A stretch of 64,000 bases of DNA, taken from contig NZ_FWXL01000003.1 of assembly GCF_900176395.1 (NCBI RefSeq), positions 186,001 through 250,000 on the forward strand, given 5' to 3'. The notes below the pieces were generated by a model. It saw nothing but the letters and a program-made list of their open reading frames with translations, searched no databases and was not told the origin of the DNA. Source of the DNA: Novosphingobium sp. B1 (GTDB lineage Bacteria; Pseudomonadota; Alphaproteobacteria; Sphingomonadales; Sphingomonadaceae). Made by a program: the position numbers and the translations under genes. Positions 60,362 through 64,000 of the stretch are shown here, piece by piece (position 1 is the first letter of the stretch; every line of letters begins with the position of its first letter).

Positions 60362-60398
60362 AAAAGGGGCGTCCGGGAAACCGGGCGCCCTTTTGGTT
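60362..60398 (+). terminator. Rho-independent terminator after glnA
   Basis: AAAAGGGGCG-TCCGG / CCGG-GCGCCCTTTT forms a long stem closed by a GAAA-type loop and is followed by TTTTGGTTT. It starts 23 bases after the glnA stop. Between here and the CHAP gene start (60569) the only notable element is an exact TTATCCACA DnaA-type 9-mer at 60454-60462. Confidence 0.92.
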
Positions 60399-60568
60399 TG
60401 CCAGGAGGAATCCGACACACCGCCTGCAGCGGGTAACGCACGAGATCGTGATTTTATCCACAGCACCGACTGACTTTGCGACGAAGCGAGATGAACGGTG
60501 ATTGCCGCAGGATGAACGGAGGGGCGCAGGACTACTCGAATCCTCCGAAAACCTTAGTGGTGCTGCCC

Positions 60569-61054
60569 ATGATAAAGAATGCGGTCGCAGCCCTTCTCGC
60601 CACTTTCGCCTTCGCCGCCTTGCCCACGGCAGCGCACGCCCGGCTGCAGTGCGTAACCTACGCCCGCCAGATTTCAGACGTCCAGATCAGCGGCAACGCG
60701 CGTGACTGGTGGAGCAATGCCGCCGGAACCTACGACCGCGGCCAGCAGCCCAAGGCAGGCGCCGTTCTGGCTTTCAGCGGCACTCGTGCAATGCCCTACG
60801 GCCACGTCGCCGTCGTTCGCAAGGTGGTCGATGATCGCCACATCCTGATCGATCACGCCAACTGGTCAGGTCCGGGAATGGTCGAAAAGGGCGTCATGGC
60901 GGTCGACGTTTCAGCCGCTGGCGACTGGAGCGAAGTGCGCGTGTGGTTCGCGCCGACCAAGTCGGTCGGCCTGCGCGCCAGCCCGGCACACGGCTTCATC
61001 TACCCGCATTCGACGACCGTCGCTTCGGCCGCTTCGGAAACCAAGCAGGGCTGA
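60569..61054 (+). CDS. Secreted CHAP-domain protein (putative peptidoglycan amidase)
   Basis: A 161-residue exported protein with a signal peptide (MIKNAVAALLATFAFAALPT, cleavage near AHA, residue 24). The CHAP fold follows, with the catalytic cysteine in RLQCVTYAR (Cys28), W-rich SGNARDWWSNAAGTYDRGQQ, and AMPYGHVAVVRKV with the catalytic histidine (His79). DHANW supplies the third polar residue. CHAP enzymes cut peptidoglycan cross-links or stems. The cysteine lies just behind the signal cleavage site, which is close but normal for this small group. The start at the ATG of MIKNAV is preferred; the frame is open upstream. Confidence 0.87.
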   Translation: MIKNAVAALLATFAFAALPTAAHARLQCVTYARQISDVQISGNARDWWSNAAGTYDRGQQPKAGAVLAFSGTRAMPYGHVAVVRKVVDDRHILIDHANWSGPGMVEKGVMAVDVSAAGDWSEVRVWFAPTKSVGLRASPAHGFIYPHSTTVASAASETKQG

Positions 61055-61078
61055 TTACCCGGCACGGTTCGCCTCATG

Positions 61079-63367
61079 TCAGGCGGACTTGCGCTCTGCC
61101 TCGGCAGGATCATCCAGCAACGCCCGCGCCTCGGCGCCAGGCATCGCTTTCCAGAACAGGTGACCCTGGATCATCTGGCAGCCCGCCGCCTGAACCAGCG
61201 CACGCTGCATCGGTGTTTCGACACCTTCGGCTACGACCTTCATCCGCAGCGTATGCCCCAGCGACACGATGGCCCTCAGGATCGAGTGGGCATCTAGATC
61301 CCCTTCGATATTCTGCACGAACGAACGGTCGATCTTGATGCGATCAAACTGGAACGAGCGCAGATAGCTGAGCGAGGAATAGCCGATCCCGAAGTCGTCT
61401 AGCGCGATACGGAAGCCGCGATACTGCAGGCCCTTGAGCACTTCGACGACGTGTTCGCTGCGATCGAGCATCACCCCTTCGGTGACTTCAAGGATGAACC
61501 GGCGCGGATCGGCATTCGTCTCGCGCAGCAGGCCGTCGATCGATGGCAGGAAATCGCGCGCCATGATCTGCAGAGGCGAAAGGTTTACCGAGATGTCGCA
61601 TTCGGGCCACTCTTGGCATTCCTCGAACGCCCGGCGCAGAACCCAATTGCCCAGCGGCATCATCATGCCAGCCTGCTCTGCCACGGGAACGAACAGGCCC
61701 GGCCGGATCATCCCGCGTTCGGGGTGCGGCCAGCGCAGCAGCGCCTCGAAGCCCTCCACTGCCCCCGATGCGGCATTCACGATCGGCTGATATGCCAGCG
61801 CCAGTTCGTCGCGCGCGATCGCACGGCGCAGCTCCATCTCCATCTCGCGTCGCAGCTTGACCGAGGCATCCATGTCGCGCGTAAAGCGGCGATAGCGTGC
61901 CCTGCCACGCTGCTTGGCGCGATAGAGGGCGATATCGGCACGGCGCAGCAGTTCGCCCGGGTCTTCGCTCTGCTCTGGCCCCCAACTGATCCCGCAGGAC
62001 AGCGTGATGTCGAGATTGTTGCCGGAGATCACGAAAGGTTCGCGCGCAACCGCCATGATCTGCCGGCCAAGCATGTCGGCCGCCGAGGCACCACCTGACG
62101 ACCGCCGCATCAGCACGAACTCGTCACCGCCGAAGCGCGAGAGGAAATCTCCCGGGGGCAACGAGCGCCGCAGTCGCAGCGCCATCTGCCTGACGAGTTC
62201 GTCGCCGACGTGATGGCCCAGGGTATCGTTGACCACCTTGAAACGGTCGATGTCGACATAGGCAACGAAGACATCGCCCTGACCGCGCGTCCGCGTGCAA
62301 TCCGCCAGTTGCTGGCGCAGGCGCTGCATGAAGTGCGCACGGTTCGGCAGGCCCGACATCGCGTCGTGCAGGGCATTGTGCTGCGCCTGCGCTTCGCTGG
62401 CGACGAGTTCGCTGGTCGTCCGGCGCATCCTGCGCACAATGATCGCACCACCAGCGACGACGCCGACGAAGAACAGGATATAGATCGCCAGCAAGGGTGC
62501 CGTCTGTCGCAGGATGGCAGGCCCCGGCGTCTTGGACTTCCAGGTTATCCAGCCGACGGAGCCTCCGTTCAAATCATGCACCGCCAGACCATTGCGATCA
62601 CGTGCGGTGTCATTTGGCTGCATCTGGAAGCGCACATCGCCGAACATCAGCGAAGATTCCAGATCGGATAGCACCCGCGTATCGATGAACCGCACCAGAA
62701 TGACGTAATCCGGTGGACCGGCGAGCATCGAAGGCGATACGTCCGGCACGACCGCTGCGGCAGCCATGATTGCCGGCCGTCCTTCGACAACGGACACCGA
62801 TGATGCCCCTAACGACAGTGGGACGCCCTTGGCATCGACCGGCCATGAAATCGAACCCAGCCGCTTGCGTTGCAGGGTGACGGCATCGCCACTCTCTTCA
62901 TGGAGCGATTTGCGGATAAGCTGCGAGACAGTGGGTGCCAGAGCATCGAACCGGCAGTCCTTCGAGACATGAGCCTCGCGCCAGCAGCGCACCATTTCGC
63001 CATCGAAGCGGACATGGAAGATGCGGTCGATGCGGTGTGAACCCCAGAAATACCCAGCCAGGAAATTGCGCGCCCAGGCTTCGGCATCGGGCGCATTGAG
63101 CTTCACCACCGCTTCGTCCCAGGTCAACTGGAGCTTGTTTGCGCTGACGAGCTGGTTCTGATTGCGCTCGATGAAGCGTTCGACCAGGCGCCGCTCCTCC
63201 TGGCGCGCAAGGTTGTCCGCCATGCTTGTGGAATTGAGAAAGGCGGCGATCAGCGCAGTCGTGAGGGCGACCAGCGCTAGAAATGTGGCTGCGACTATCC
63301 AGCCAGCACTGGACGCGCCAGCGATGTGCCGTGCCCGGCGCGTCTGCAAGGGGGATTTCGTCGCCAT
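61079..63367 (-). CDS. Membrane GGDEF-EAL protein with CHASE4-like sensor (c-di-GMP turnover)
   Basis: A 762-residue protein. Membrane segments at about 22-45 and 288-312 bracket a periplasmic sensor of about 240 residues that looks CHASE4-like (QLTWDEAVVKLNAPDAEAWA, NFLAGYFW). The GGDEF domain (about 325-495) keeps the active motif RFGGDEF (413-417) but lacks the RxxD inhibitory site. The EAL domain (about 512-755) keeps EALLRW (541-546), ISVNLSPLQ, EVTEG, LDDFGIGYSSLSYL and VVAEGVET, so both synthase and phosphodiesterase residues are intact. Which activity dominates cannot be told. The start at ATG 63367 is preferred over a GTG three codons earlier. Confidence 0.92.
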   Translation of the reverse strand: MATKSPLQTRRARHIAGASSAGWIVAATFLALVALTTALIAAFLNSTSMADNLARQEERRLVERFIERNQNQLVSANKLQLTWDEAVVKLNAPDAEAWARNFLAGYFWGSHRIDRIFHVRFDGEMVRCWREAHVSKDCRFDALAPTVSQLIRKSLHEESGDAVTLQRKRLGSISWPVDAKGVPLSLGASSVSVVEGRPAIMAAAAVVPDVSPSMLAGPPDYVILVRFIDTRVLSDLESSLMFGDVRFQMQPNDTARDRNGLAVHDLNGGSVGWITWKSKTPGPAILRQTAPLLAIYILFFVGVVAGGAIIVRRMRRTTSELVASEAQAQHNALHDAMSGLPNRAHFMQRLRQQLADCTRTRGQGDVFVAYVDIDRFKVVNDTLGHHVGDELVRQMALRLRRSLPPGDFLSRFGGDEFVLMRRSSGGASAADMLGRQIMAVAREPFVISGNNLDITLSCGISWGPEQSEDPGELLRRADIALYRAKQRGRARYRRFTRDMDASVKLRREMEMELRRAIARDELALAYQPIVNAASGAVEGFEALLRWPHPERGMIRPGLFVPVAEQAGMMMPLGNWVLRRAFEECQEWPECDISVNLSPLQIMARDFLPSIDGLLRETNADPRRFILEVTEGVMLDRSEHVVEVLKGLQYRGFRIALDDFGIGYSSLSYLRSFQFDRIKIDRSFVQNIEGDLDAHSILRAIVSLGHTLRMKVVAEGVETPMQRALVQAAGCQMIQGHLFWKAMPGAEARALLDDPAEAERKSA

Positions 63368-63513
63368 GAATGGCACGGCGTATCAAGAGGTTGCAAAGAA
63401 TTGGTTAGCGCAGGTTACGGGTGCCGGTCCGTCTGCCCAGGGCCTGATCGAAGATGCGGAACCGGAGCAGCTTTGCGGCATTGAAATTACAAGCAAAGAC
63501 AAGGGGAATCGCA

Positions 63514-63660
63514 ATGTTGCTGACTATCGCACTGATCCTTCTCGTACTGTGGGCTCTGGGCGTTTTTGCGTTCAAGGTCACTGCGGGCGTAATCCACATC
63601 GTCCTGATCATTGCGCTGCTGATCGGGCTGGTGCATCTCTTCCGCGGCCGCAGGGTCTGA
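63514..63660 (+). CDS. Lmo0937-type small membrane protein
   Basis: A 48-residue protein made almost wholly of two hydrophobic stretches, MLLTIALILLVLWALGVFAF and AGVIHIVLIIALLIGLVHLF, ending RGRRV. This is the pattern of the Lmo0937/DUF5670 family, whose function is unknown. The ATG at 63514 has AAGGGGA 7-8 bases upstream. It is divergent from the GGDEF-EAL gene and stands alone. Confidence 0.85.
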   Translation: MLLTIALILLVLWALGVFAFKVTAGVIHIVLIIALLIGLVHLFRGRRV

Positions 63661-63793
63661 CCGCTTCAGCTTGCGCGATGTGATCTGACAGGCATCGCCG
63701 GTTGCGGACCGGCGGTGCGCTCCCTAGCTTGCCTCCAGAGGACAGCGCGCCATCACAGGCGTCGCGCTGGACCCGAATTCTGGAGGCGATGCC

Positions 63794-64000
63794 ATGCGCG
63801 AAAGATTGCAACACTACATCGACGGCAAGTGGGTGGACAGCGAGGGCGGCAAGCGCCACGAAGTCATCAATCCGGCAACGGAAGAGCCGGTAAGCGTCAT
63901 CACGCTCGGCACGCAGGCCGATGTCGACAAGGCCGTGGCCGCAGCGCAGCGAGCGTTCAAGAGCTTCAGCAAGACCACGCGCGAGGAACGCCTTGCGCTG
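63794..64000 (+). CDS. Aldehyde dehydrogenase family protein, 3'-truncated by the window edge
   Basis: Only the first 69 codons are inside the window. They read MRERLQHYIDGKWVDSEGGK, then HEVINPATEEPVSVITLGTQ and ADVDKAVAAAQRAFKSFSKT, and end REERLAL. The pattern I-x-G-x-W-(V)-x-S...x-V-I-N-P-A-T-E-E...D-V-x-x-A-V-x-A-A-x-x-A-F is the N-terminus of NAD(P)-dependent aldehyde dehydrogenases. The catalytic cysteine and substrate pocket lie beyond the window, so the substrate is unknown. GGAGG is 8 bases before the ATG. Confidence 0.9.
   Translation, partial: MRERLQHYIDGKWVDSEGGKRHEVINPATEEPVSVITLGTQADVDKAVAAAQRAFKSFSKTTREERLAL

Overview
The window looks like chromosomal DNA of an alphaproteobacterium of the order Sphingomonadales, most like Novosphingobium. 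This is inferred from the high GC content, the alphaproteobacterial layout of the division and cell-wall (dcw) cluster, the type-2 ArgC, the large TonB-dependent receptor and the sphingomonad-like protein sequences; no database search was possible. Nearly everything is core chromosome. There is one tRNA gene, tRNA-Ala(CGC), and I see no insertion sequence, prophage, integrase or CRISPR array.

Layout. 1-874: 3' part of a secreted beta-helix protein. 915-5160: a minus-strand phage-shock operon driven by a clear sigma54 promoter. It encodes a tiny membrane protein, PspA, PspB, PspC, five further small PspB-like proteins, a two-segment membrane protein, then SufE and a YbaN-type protein. pspF is divergent and is followed by recF. 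7337-11348: tesA, ybbA and ybbP. 11345-18495: two DUF805 proteins, a secreted TPR-CHAT protein, an extended SDR, proB and obgE. 18633-24557: tRNA-Ala, a polyproline lipoprotein, a Bax-inhibitor-1 membrane protein, proC, a YbjN protein and a TPR-SPOR protein.

24623-43533 is the whole dcw cluster on the minus strand: mraZ, rsmH, ftsL, ftsI, murE, murF, mraY, murD, ftsW, murG, murC, murB, ddl, ftsQ, ftsA, ftsZ. Eleven of the twelve junctions from mraZ to ddl are 4-base start/stop overlaps, so the peptidoglycan-precursor and septum genes read as one translationally coupled unit. A decamer-periodic GGG repeat upstream of mraZ is a strong candidate MraZ operator.

43864-50024: two proteins of unknown role, cysK, ccmB and ccmA, phhB, a secreted NTF2-fold immunity-type protein, an SDR, an AlkA-type glycosylase and a [2Fe-2S] ferredoxin. 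50025-53564: a structured leader and a TonB-dependent receptor. 53697-58188: argC, an SH3-only protein, an M17 aminopeptidase, an RsiV-like lipoprotein and map. 58204-60398: the nitrogen-control unit glnB-glnA with a candidate NtrC site and a sigma54-like promoter. The end holds a CHAP protein, a GGDEF-EAL protein, a 48-residue membrane protein and the start of an aldehyde dehydrogenase.

The least described part is the enlarged Psp locus: an array of PspB-like mini-proteins sharing the PspB/PspC tail motif, plus a 59-codon extension fused in frame upstream of PspA.
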